A DNA stretch of 64,000 nt from Zygaena filipendulae (taxonomy: Eukaryota; Arthropoda; Insecta; Lepidoptera; Zygaenidae): positions 9,302,501-9,366,500 of the forward strand of contig OU015660.1 of NCBI GenBank assembly GCA_907165275.2, in the 5' to 3' direction. Below, in pieces: positions 47,097-57,400 of this stretch. The notes beneath the pieces were generated by a model. It was not told where the DNA came from. It saw only the letters and a program-made list of their open reading frames with translations, and made no database searches. Within the stretch, counting starts at the first letter, position 1; every line of letters begins with the position of its first letter. A program made the position numbers and the translations under genes.

Positions 47097-47230
47097 CTAG
47101 CAGTTCTCCACAGTCTCACCCGTGTGAATTCCCGTTCCCGTTCTCTCGGATATTTTGGAATGAAAATCCTTTCTTAGCTGACGTCTTCTCTCTATAAGCT
47201 GACTACTAGACACAGATTTATAGTTTATGA
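47097..47230 (-). mobile_element. Helitron-like element, degenerate
   Basis: CTAGCAGTTCTCCACAGTCTCACCCGTG retains the 3' tip in inverse orientation. The remainder is strongly mutated. Confidence 0.4.
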
Positions 47231-47641
47231 AATTTCGTGACTAACCGATGACTGTTAGGTACATCGCTTTTATATATTCGGATTGTATATTATTTATAAA
47301 GTATATTATAACTTATACCATACAGATTTTCTCAAGCCTAGAGCTTTTTTGTATGGTGAGGTTCCACGAACTCTATTCGATTCAAAACAACTTTTAAAGT
47401 GCTAAGTATAAAACCTATCTACGTAAAAAATATTTTAATCTCTCGAAAACGACTTATGTACTACGATCATAGTGTGGTCATCGATCAACAAGGCTTTAGA
47501 TAAGTGTTTTATCGCCATTTTAAGGTTAAACAAAAAAAGCGGCCCAAATGTCATTTTGTTTTAAATTTATTACCAATAGTCATTAGGTAATCTATGCATT
47601 TAAAACCATGCCTTATCATAATAAACAAATATGTATTTATA

Positions 47642-47770
47642 CTAATAGCTGGTCCCGCGGTTTACTTCCGTGTTAGTTTCAGAGTTCCCGAGGGAATTCC
47701 GGAATAAAAAAGACCCTATGTCCTTTTCTGTACCTATAGGTACCTACTCCTGACAAAATCTATATGCTAC
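47642..47770 (-). mobile_element. Helitron-like 3' part
   Basis: CTAATAGCTGGTCCCGCGG, then AGTTCCCGAGGGAATTCCGG and GACCCTATGTCCTTTTCTGTACC. The 5' part is missing. Confidence 0.55.
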
Positions 47771-47932
47771 TACACTAATCTATCTCAAATCTATTTTAAC
47801 CCTTTCACAGCCATCCCCGTGAAACGAAAGACTCCTGAGGCTCCTGGGGTCACACACGTAATAGGTATTACGTTGCCAACAAACCTCTATTTATTAGATT
47901 AAATGATAGATATTAAGCATTCACAACTCTAA

Positions 47933-48168
47933 CGGCCGCACTCAGAGTTGACTTTAATGATTACTTAGTTAAGTATAGATTTTTAAAACAAAACTGCCGC
48001 GATCAGAGACGTTCAGTAAATTAATTTTAATTGGCAATTGATGAGATGTAACTTAATAAGTTAAATGCCAACTAACATTAATTTATTTAACTTGTCTGAT
48101 TGCGGCAGTTTTGTTTTAAAAATCTATACTTAACTAAGTAACATTAAAGTCGACTCTGAGTGCGGCGG
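47933..48168. mobile_element. PIF/Harbinger-like MITE, intact (family A)
   Basis: 236 bp. The ends are CGGCCGCACTCAGAGT and the inverse ACTCTGAGTGCGGCGG. It is flanked by TAA at 47930-47932 and 48169-48171. The interior matches the copy at 13117-13355. Confidence 0.8.
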
Positions 48169-48734
48169 TAAGAGAAATTATGCCTAAAGCTTGTGGTCTG
48201 GAGGCAATAGTCATGTTTTTGTAGCTTTAACTTATTAAGGCTACACAACGTGGTGGTGAAAGGTTTAATGTACAGTTCCCGAGGGAATCCCAAAATTCAC
48301 GCGGATGACTGAATAATCATTTCAATTTCACAATCAGAAACAAATTGAAACACCGTGACCTACCATCAGGTAGGTCGAAATAGAACTCATCAAATTCTAA
48401 GCACGTAATTATTATAATTTCGCTATACTCGTCGCATAATAATTAGTTCAGATTAATTTTGGACTGTACCTAATATGTTAGACTTTCTGCAGTCAGTACC
48501 TTTCACAACACAATGACGTCAGATTACAATTACAAATTATATAACAGACATAATACATAAGTTTATTAGTTTCTTTTGATGTTATTAAGTATGGATATTT
48601 TGTCGTAGTATTTGGATGAAATTAACATGTATCGTAAAAACTAAAATACACATAGGTAAATAGAACCTAATAACTACCTGAGTATTTTTGAATCAGACAG
48701 AAAGAGCGCATAATAGAAAGGTAAGTAGATATTA

Positions 48735-48918
48735 TGTAGGTGTAAATGCGAATATTTGTTGGTTTGTAACGCTTTTACGCCTTAACTACTCAACCGATCG
48801 TCATTAAATTTTGCATACACATTGTCAGGGTTGCAGAGAAGGACAAGTTACTTTTTATCCCAGAATTTCCGCGGAAATCCCAAATTAACGTGGGTGAAAC
48901 CGCTGGGAACAGCTATTA
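48735..48918 (+). mobile_element. Helitron-like element
   Basis: TAAATGCGAATATTTG, CGCTTTTACGCCTTAACTAC, ATTTTGCATACACATTGTCAG and the hairpin GTGGGTGAAACCGC follow in order. It ends at CAGCTATTAG. Two short related pieces lie at 48258-48312 and 49044-49190. Confidence 0.6.
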
Positions 48919-49190
48919 GTAGTATGTATGTGTAGTATGAACTATTTAGTATGTTTATAATAGAAAAGACTCGTTACTGTTCTTACTATTTTACAATATC
49001 CTATCCTTACTTGAGATGACTAAAGTGAAATAATAATCTTTACATAGTATAAAATGAAGTCGCTTCCGCTGTCTGTTCGCGATAAACTAAAACTACTGAA
49101 CGGATTTTTATGCGGTTTCCATCAATAGATTGAGTGATTCATGAGGAGTCAGTGACGAAATCAGGGTTTTTTAGATATCAATAAAATCTA

Positions 49191-49905
49191 AAGTAAAAAA
49201 GCTATGCAATTCAAACTTTATATGTTTGATAAAACCGCTATTGACAACACATCCCGAGAATTTCATTTATCTGGTATAATCCAAACCCATGTTATAAAGG
49301 TTCAAAAAAACGATGAGAAGCGTTTCAAGAAAAGACAGGTATTGCTCCCGCTTCGCTTGGCTCATCTTGGCGGGGGCACTACCGTGCCCCCAGATTTACC
49401 TACCACATATACCCAAGTAATGTCAAATAACTATTTGTTATATATTATGTTATTAAAAAAATATCTACATACGACAAAAATAGACAATACAATAGCGACA
49501 AATACCTAGATGTAATCAATTTTAAAAAATGTATGAGAAGCACTTTAATATATCTTCTTTATTCTATGCCAAAGATGGATTCCAAAATAATTACTTTGAA
49601 CTTTGATTTTAGTGAAAATCACTCAGATGAGCAGAATAAAACTTTTATGGAGTTATTAATTTAACAATACAAACAATAGAACAAGTTGTCAGTATAAATT
49701 AACAATAATAAAAAGCTCAATCATCCGATCAAGACTACAATACTAGTAAATATAAATCGATTCTTTATCATAGATCGAACCATCAACAGTTCAACATTTA
49801 CAATGAGACGACGTTTCCATTGATATTTACCGAGAATTATGATTTGGTGTTTTGAAGGACCGTTGGTCTTTGAAATGAGGTAATAAGCAAAATAGTATAT
49901 TTCAT
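49191..49905. other. Intergenic, no gene recognised
   Basis: A 101-codon ORF (49204-49509) has no recognisable domain. Within it, GCTCCCGCTTCGCTTGGC and GGGGGCACTACCGTGCCCCC form a small GC-rich repeat-like patch. Confidence 0.4.
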
Positions 49906-50024
49906 TACAAGTGCGGAAAGGCTGTCATTGCAAAGAGTTCCGACAAATGTCGACCCGAGCCGAGGCGCAGCCGAAGGTGAGGGTTGACAGTCGGAACTCT
50001 TTGCAATGACGGTTCCGCAAGTGT
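49906..50024. mobile_element. Foldback element with GAGCCGAGGCG core
   Basis: GCAAAGAGTTCCGAC near the left and its inverse GTCGGAACTCTTTGC near the right belong to inverted arms of about 45 bp (TTGCGGAA ends). Between them is a short GC core (GAGCCGAGGCGCAGCCGAAG). No clear target duplication was found. Confidence 0.55.
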
Positions 50025-50036
50025 ACTGAACAACTA

Positions 50037-50321
50037 TTTTTAATACAGTTGCGAAAAAAATGAAGAAATTTAGTAAAATAATAAAAACACAAACTAAGTT
50101 CCAACTGTGATCAAGAGATGGCGCTAGTCGTATTAGTAATACGAAACCTACGTTGCGCAATACAAAAAGTGTGTCAAAGTCGTTTCGCCATTTTTGACAG
50201 TTGGGAAAGAGAACGCACGAGTTCGGAAAAGGTAAAGAAAAAGCTCGAGTATGTAATAGCCCACTTCCCGAACGCTATACGTCCCTGCAATATGCCACTT
50301 TTTGAGCAACTGTATTAAAAA
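50037..50321. mobile_element. TIR element beginning TTTTTAATACAGTTGC
   Basis: The 16-bp ends TTTTTAATACAGTTGC and GCAACTGTATTAAAAA are exact inverses, 285 bp apart. It sits directly beside the foldback element at 49906-50024. There is no coding content and the class is unknown. Confidence 0.6.
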
Positions 50322-51250
50322 GATACATTTTATTAAAGAAAAATTTTGTAATACAAAGTACCTACTAGGAATTATGTAGATATTATGTCAATATCATAAA
50401 TACCTAATAATAATAATTTATTATCTCCACAAATTTTTATCTAAATTTATTCTCGATTATGCAGTAAACTTGAAGCGAACTACATGCAATATAAGTGGAA
50501 GTTCAATGAAGAATTACCTTCTCTTATCGACTATAAAGTTATGCACAAGAATTTCTATGAGAATCCTGAAATGAACGCAACCAACTAGGTAGTTAGGTAC
50601 TAAAAATACCTGATGTAAAGATTAAATTGACTCGTGCTTCTTTAAAAAAAGATAGAAAGTTGAATGCAACAATCTCATAATACCCATCGCTCACAAAGAA
50701 ACATTGGAATCAACGACCGCTTGATTGCATTTCGCGCGAGCTCATCGCCGGATGCCCTTCAAGTGCTTAATTAGTTTTAACTGGTATACTTATATTCTGA
50801 GGCTGCAATTCAATTTAATACTGTTTGATTTGAAATAGTCAAAAATTAAAAGTAGGTACAGTTATAACGCCCATAATCCATATTGAAATCTATATCTAAT
50901 GAATGTATATAACTATGCAGGTACACACTGTAAAATAACCAACTAAAAAACTGTAAAATAACTAAAAAATAACTGTAAAATAAATAACTAAAAAATAAAT
51001 ATAAAAGACGTGTGTAATGTTTCATTTTAGTTAAAGATATTTATTTCAAAGGGAAACCACGTATTTATTTCCAAAGAGAATATAAGCACGTTTTATTTCT
51101 AAGACACCTCATCCAAATTCAAATATTCTTCTATTTTCTTATATATATTTATATTTCTAACAAGTGTGGACATGGAGATTGACAGCGTTCAATCTAATAA
51201 CTTCACAGTGTCCAACCTCTACTGACAGTACCTACCAATTTTATTTTCTA
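50322..51250. other. Intergenic, no gene recognised
   Basis: AT-rich. A small tandem of AACTAAAAAACTGTAAAATA units lies at 50934-51003. Confidence 0.45.
50934..51003. repeat. Imperfect tandem repeat
   Basis: Three to four imperfect units of AACTAAAAAACTGTAAAATA. Confidence 0.5.
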
Positions 51251-51410
51251 CTAGCTGTGCCCCACCGTTTCACCCGCGTGAGTTTTGGGATCAAGAACCT
51301 TTGTGGACGCAGACAGAACTACCCGCAAAAGTTTAATCACAATCGGACCAATGGTTTCGAAACGCATTGAGGACAGACATACAAACATTAATTTTTATTT
51401 ATAAAGATTA
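51251..51410 (-). mobile_element. Helitron-like element, second subfamily
   Basis: CTAGCTGTGCCCCACCGTTTC is the inverted 3' tip. The interior (GTTTTGGGATCAAGAACCTTTG, ACGCATTGAGGACAGACATACAAAC) is shared with 61173-61275 but not with the main family, so only the terminus is common. Confidence 0.6.
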
Positions 51411-51699
51411 CATTAATCCAAGTCTAGCAGATGAAGCTACCGTTTTTTATCTACAAAATTCTTTAACAAGTCAGTTAATGATGGTTGAGCGCTTTGAATG
51501 TTGAAATTTCAACTAAACTTAGTTTAAGTTCGATTTTATCACTGGTGCAAGCCAAGGTTGCTGAGGAGAAAACCACGGAGGTTACCTTTGTTTGTTTTTA
51601 TAAGGACGATACACTCGACAATACTATCTACGTTATATAGCTGGAAGGATTGTTTGTTTTTACTGTATTCTTCTTCATTAGGTACAAAGGGTACCTAAT

Positions 51700-51862
51700 T
51701 GTAAGTTTGGTTGTAGGAGATAATTTTTGGAACAACTGAACCGATTCTAAAAATTATTTCAATGATAGAATTCTACAATATCTATTCGAATAACAAAGAA
51801 CGAAGAGTTCCCGAGGGAGTAGCGAAGTTCAAACAAGTAAAACCACTGGGGAACAGTTATAA
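51700..51862 (+). mobile_element. Helitron-like element, diverged
   Basis: AACTGAACCGATTCTAAAAATTATTTC, GAGTTCCCGAGGGAG and the hairpin region AAACCACTGGGGAACAGTTA are recognisable. Confidence 0.4.
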
Positions 51863-51998
51863 AAACAAACAGATCATACTCATGGCTCATAAAGTTATGA
51901 ATTCAGTGCTTACCTAATATGCGAAATAAAAATTAAGAAATTATCCAATATACTACATTTTATACTTAAGTCTTAATGTGACCATACGTCCCGCTTTG

Positions 51999-52026
51999 GG
52001 CGGGACCTCAGAAGAATAGGCGGGAC
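51999..52026. mobile_element. Single-arm nano-insertion CTCAGAAGAATA with 8-bp duplication
   Basis: The 12-mer CTCAGAAGAATA (52007-52018) is flanked on both sides by GGCGGGAC (51999-52006 and 52019-52026). Removing the 12-mer and one repeat restores a smooth host sequence. The 12-mer is identical to one arm of the palindromic insertions at 62136 and 63220. It may be an element that lost its other arm. Confidence 0.6.
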
Positions 52027-52608
52027 AGATCCACTGTCTTCCGTTGTCAGTGTTGTCACCAGCGAGAGCGAAAATGTCCCGTTTGTACAAACAGACCAAA
52101 ATATACTTAACTACCATGATCAAATCATTGGCACTCGTATCGAAAATTATAATTAGTGTTTGTTATTATAATACCTAAGTATCTATTTAGTAATAAATAA
52201 AAGAGGTTTCTGTATTTGAAAAGTTGCTAAAATCCTAGAGGAAAGGATCTTTTAATCCTTCATCTGATCAAAAGCTATAGTATAGTATTATATTATCTGT
52301 GGCTATAGAAAGTATATAATGTTATATCAGCTGTTGTCTGGTCGCCATAAATACCAGCTGTGCCTTGTTTGTGTTCAAATAATCGTGTATATTTTTAAAT
52401 GGTCCAAAGATTATTTTTAAGCATTTTTTTTATATTTATGTATTATACAAAATTTTGTACCTAAGTGGCAAACTAGCTGCCGTTCCGCTAGCGTGATGTT
52501 TGTAAATGTACGACGTGCGTTCAAATTGTGTTAATTCCCCTTTCCGTGAATCGAGTAGGTACATTGAAACGAAAAGCTTTATTTAAGAAAGACCATAATG
52601 ATAATAAT

Positions 52609-52790
52609 TATAATAATACTGGTATCACCTGATCCCAGACTAAGCAGAACTTTTAGGTAGTGCCCACCAGGCAAATCATATATCTACCCTATACTTACTA
52701 ATGGCTAATAGTATAACACTTGTACCTATTGTTTTTTTGTGAGACGTATAAGTTAATAAGTTAAGGCTACAAAAAAATGGCTATTACCTC
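52609..52790 (-). mobile_element. SINE 3' part, diverged
   Basis: An AT-rich (AAT)n-like edge followed by CCTGATCCCAGACTAAGCAGAAC and GTGCCCACCAGGC matches the body and tail of the SINE at 16106-16385. The tRNA-like head is missing. Confidence 0.45.
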
Positions 52791-54258
52791 CAGACCACAC
52801 GCTTTAGACATGATTTCTCCTAGAGTTGTGAATGCTATTATTTAATCTATTAAATGCTATAAAAGTCAGTGCAAAGGTTTGTTAGCAATTACCTATTACG
52901 TGTCTGACTCCAAGAGCAGGTTCTTTGTAGATTGTGATATTATGGGGATGGCAGTGAAAGGGTTAAAATACTCACTAAACACCCAGAGTCACAGGTAAAC
53001 GCAGAATTTGATATCAGCATCAAAATAAATATTTATATGTTAAATGTTTACGTGTAGGTAAATGTTACTGAAGTTGGATCCATTTCTTCTCAAATAAGAC
53101 ATCTATCGCGCGACCATGCGGTAAATCATATCCACCAACGCCAATGTTTTAGTATGATGACTAGAATCATTAGAAAGGTCAATGACCAAATATTCTTTTA
53201 TAAAATATTGATATCGATCCGATCTTCACGTCGATCGACAATGTAATTCATAAAAAGCATGTAGAAGCATGAAGGAAGACGTTCGTTTGTTTTTTAATTA
53301 GAAAATCGACCGTAAAAGCGATCTTCCGTCACCGAAAGCGATATGTGGACAGGAAAGCATCGACAGCATACGATCCATACGAAACGACCGCGTGCACGAA
53401 TGTTGCATGGCTTCAACTGCTGCGCCAGTCGCGTCGCGTATTTCGTACGAAACGCACACCCGCGGGGTCACTTCGCATTTTTTGGTGGAAAATCTACTCG
53501 AACCGTTCATGTCAAAAGTTTAGGGTCAATGACACATTGAGTTCGGAATAAATAAGATCGGGATAAATGCAGTTTAGTAACGGGATTTTACTTTAACGGG
53601 ATTAAGGTGATTCTTTTTATGTTGCTGTAATATGAAATCGTACCGTTTTTAGATAATTAAAACTAAAAAAAAACAAAACAATAACTTTAAGTGTTGGTTG
53701 TTGTTAATTTTTTTTCTATACAAAAAAAATATCAATCATTGTTTATAATTGGAAATAAATTGTAAAAACGTATAAAAATTAAAAAAAAAATATGTACCTA
53801 CCTATTACTTGAGTAAATTGAGTACCTACTGATATGAAACGTACCTACTATTAGAAAGAAGCAAATAATATCTGAATTTTCGACAGCTAAGTTCAATGTA
53901 TATAAAAGAAAGTAGTGACCTAATTCTTTGACATGAGTAAGATAAATGAATGTAATTTTTTGCAAACGTTGCTATCAGACCCCGATAACCTCTTAATTGC
54001 TTTACCTTAAGCATATATGTACGAATCTCTGTCTACCTAAATAAATTATTGCGAAGATATTCACAAGCTGTTCAATTCCTACTTAAAAACTGTTGCTATT
54101 AGTTATTGCGATTTAAAATTCAAATAAATTATGCAAATTAAGTGTTTATAATTATAATGTATGATAAACACGAAAATATGAAAGCGATTGCGTTTTTTCT
54201 TTACAGATATAGATACCATGCGAAGAAATTACAGTTTAAATTAATAATAAAAATAAAT
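52791..54258. other. Upstream region of the anosmin gene, CpG-rich at 53290-53510
   Basis: A CpG-rich stretch about 750 bases before the anosmin start codon contrasts with AT-rich flanks. It is a reasonable place for the promoter or a non-coding first exon. Overlapping open frames on both strands here have no domain content. No clear TATA box was chosen. Confidence 0.4.
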
Positions 54259-54417
54259 ATGATCGGAAAGCTCTTCATAGTATTATCGCTACTTTGTGGA
54301 ACACCTATAGTATTTTCAACGACAAAAAAACAGCTTTTGAGATTACAAACGGACCCGCTGTCGAAAACGAGATGCGATCTTTTATGCTTCGACGTGAGCA
54401 AGGATAACAAAGCGCAG
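54259..54417 (+). CDS. Anosmin exon 1
   Basis: Fifty-three codons from MIGKLFIVLSLLCG to DNKAQ|GTATTT, phase 0. It encodes the signal peptide and the first CDLLC cysteine pair. Confidence 0.8.
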
Positions 54418-57400
54418 GTATTTTTAAATAAGAGTACCTAATTGGAACAATTAGTTTAGTTATAAATACAAATTCAAATTAAGCCTAATTACAACTAATC
54501 AGATTGTATAAGCTTGAACTTTATTTAGGCTTCATACAAATTAAAAGTTTTTTTATAATCATTGGTGCAGTCGAATTAATATTCGACTGACTGATTGATT
54601 GATGCGTGATTTTAATTATATTTTTAAATGTTTTAAAGCTGTACCTATTTGAAAAAAAAAAACTGTATATATATATTGCATAATTATATTAAATTATTTT
54701 AATTTTTAATATAAATGGTAGATTATATACAGGAATACAAGAGGATTAAAGCTAAGTAGCTACTCACTAACAACGTAACCATTTTATGATTACTATCGTA
54801 ATAATTACCACATCATTTTTTATTAAACTAACATTTTAGATTTTAAGCATGACTACGTAGGTACATCATAAAGAACGGAATATTAACTAACGAAATTAAA
54901 ATTATATCATAACTGGCAGTGCGGTAAATATACTCTGTGCAGCAGCTTAACTACATGTTATACCTACCTACATACGAGTAGGTACAACTCGTTAGTGGTT
55001 TGTACCTCTGGATTTCTACAGTATGTTGAATAATTATTTTTTAGACCGTCTTGTAGATTAATAAAAAATATTGGACACAATTTTTTTCTTTTTCTTACGA
55101 AATCCAAAAATAACGAAGATACATTGAGTTGAAATTTCGCGTGACGTCACTAACCGGTACAGTTTGTATTGTGTGGCGGCTTATAGCGGTTAGTGACGTC
55201 ACGAGCCCCCTGTTGACTAAATTATTTTTTTAGTCCGTCTTGTAGATTAATAAAAAATATTGGACACTATTTTTTTCTTTTTGTTACGAATTCCAAAAAT
55301 AACGATGATACATTGAGTTGAAATTTCGCGTGACGTCACTAACCGCTACAGTTTGTATTGTATGGCGGGTTATAGCGGTTTGTGACGTCACGAGCCCCCC
55401 ACCCTAATCTTTAATGCGCTTTATCTCTGTATATTTTCATTTATTTGAAAAATCAAAAAATAAGTGTCTATTGTTTTTTTATTTTCTAACTGACGGACTA
55501 ATTAGAATTTTTATTTTCAAAAGTCGTCAACATCCCTTCATAACGTACGCATTTGTACTGAAAGTAAACTAATTATATATTGAGTGCATCCTTTGAGCAT
55601 GTGTGTAGCAAGCATAATTAGTGATAGAGTCTGACAAATAATATCCGCTAAATGTAACGAAACAGTTAAGCGTTCGTAGATACCTATTGCAATATTTCGA
55701 CGATATGTTATCTTTGAAAGGAAGACAGTACCTAACAATAATGTTACAAAAATTATTAGGACATAAGAGCCTTTTTGTTTCAATTTGAAATGCAAAGTTT
55801 TATTAAAAAAATTATTGGACTTTGTTAGGTTTTCAAATGTAGATACTATAATGAAATAAAATGAAATAACTTTAAAACTATAAAATGATAATAAATGAGA
55901 TTTATAATATTCTTTTCATTTCAATGTTATTTACCAATGCAAATTAATTTATGCTCGTGAGTTGGTATCTTATGCCTTATGCTAACCCTTTGTGCCAGCT
56001 GTCCCCCGCGGTTTCACTCTTGGTAATTTCAGAGTTCCCGCGGGAATTCCAGGATAAAATATAGATATAAACTTTCCAATGAATCACTCTATGTATTGGT
56101 GAAAACCGCATGAAAATCCTTAGCGTAGTTTTAAATATTTAAGCATACATAGGGACAGAACGACTTTGTTTTAAACTATGTAGCGATACGTAAAACTGAT
56201 AACGTAACAAATTAAATAACGAAATTTCTTATAAACAACCATTCATTTTACTATCTATAATTTAGAGCACTTCAATATTAAAAAATTGATTCCGTTCCTT
56301 ATGTCTTTACAATAAGCATCAGTTTTGTACAAGACATTGTGCACGATATTGAATCAACAAACCATGAATCAGAGCATTGAAGCGAGTCATTGTTTTGAAA
56401 ATTTGTATATGGATGTTAATTAAAATCTGGTAATGGAACTAAATAACACTCGCTTCTGTAAAGGCTGCATAGGTGATAAACTGTTTAGATAACATGCAAA
56501 ATTAAAATTGGGTTGAAGAAAAACACATGTTTGCACATTATTTAGGTAGGTATATAATTTTATCATATTATAAGAAAATTATTTTCTTGCGGTAAATAAG
56601 ATTCTAGGTAATTATTAATTAGGCAAATGGTTTTGACAGATTTTTTGTACTATAAATGAAATTATTTTATTACTAGCTGGTGCCCGCGGTTTCACCCGCG
56701 TGAATTTTCAACCCTTGCAATGACAGTAATGACGTTAGATTTTCTCACTCTTTTAAAACGTAGTGGTTATATTATACTCTTTAGTCTCAAAGAAAATATA
56801 ATCACATCATCTGTCTCTCCAAGTCTTAAAACTGTCACTTCGCGAAAAATCAATTCAAAAGAAAGAAAATGCATATATCTAAAAAGGTTTTATCATTATA
56901 TTATGTAAATTACGCGGGACTTGAACGCTATATTTTTTATTACCTTTTTTGCCTGACGCAAAGAGTATATAACCACTACCTGACGTTTCGGCTGAGTTGC
57001 ATCACGCCGTCGTGGTCACAGGCTGACTAAAATATTGCGGCGTCGATAGCGAGCCGCTCGAGCAGATTCTTCATTTACCCTCACTGGATGTTCTTTTTTA
57101 TTAGATGCACTTTTAAGGTCCCTGCACACTAAACTCACTCGGTCCACATTCACTGGTTCGGTTTTATCATGTTCATTACTTTTTATTTCGTCTGAGGTTC
57201 ATTATACAACATTATATCGAAGCCTTCGACCATTGCATTGCGCTGAAGTATTTAACAGATGATAACTTTTTTCCCCTTTGTCAACCCGTTCAGTAGATGC
57301 TGAGATTATCGCGAACAGACAGACAGGCAGACAGACAGACAGACAGAAAATGATTTTAAAAACTTTTTTGGGCTTGGTTACTCTTCTTTTATAACCCCTT

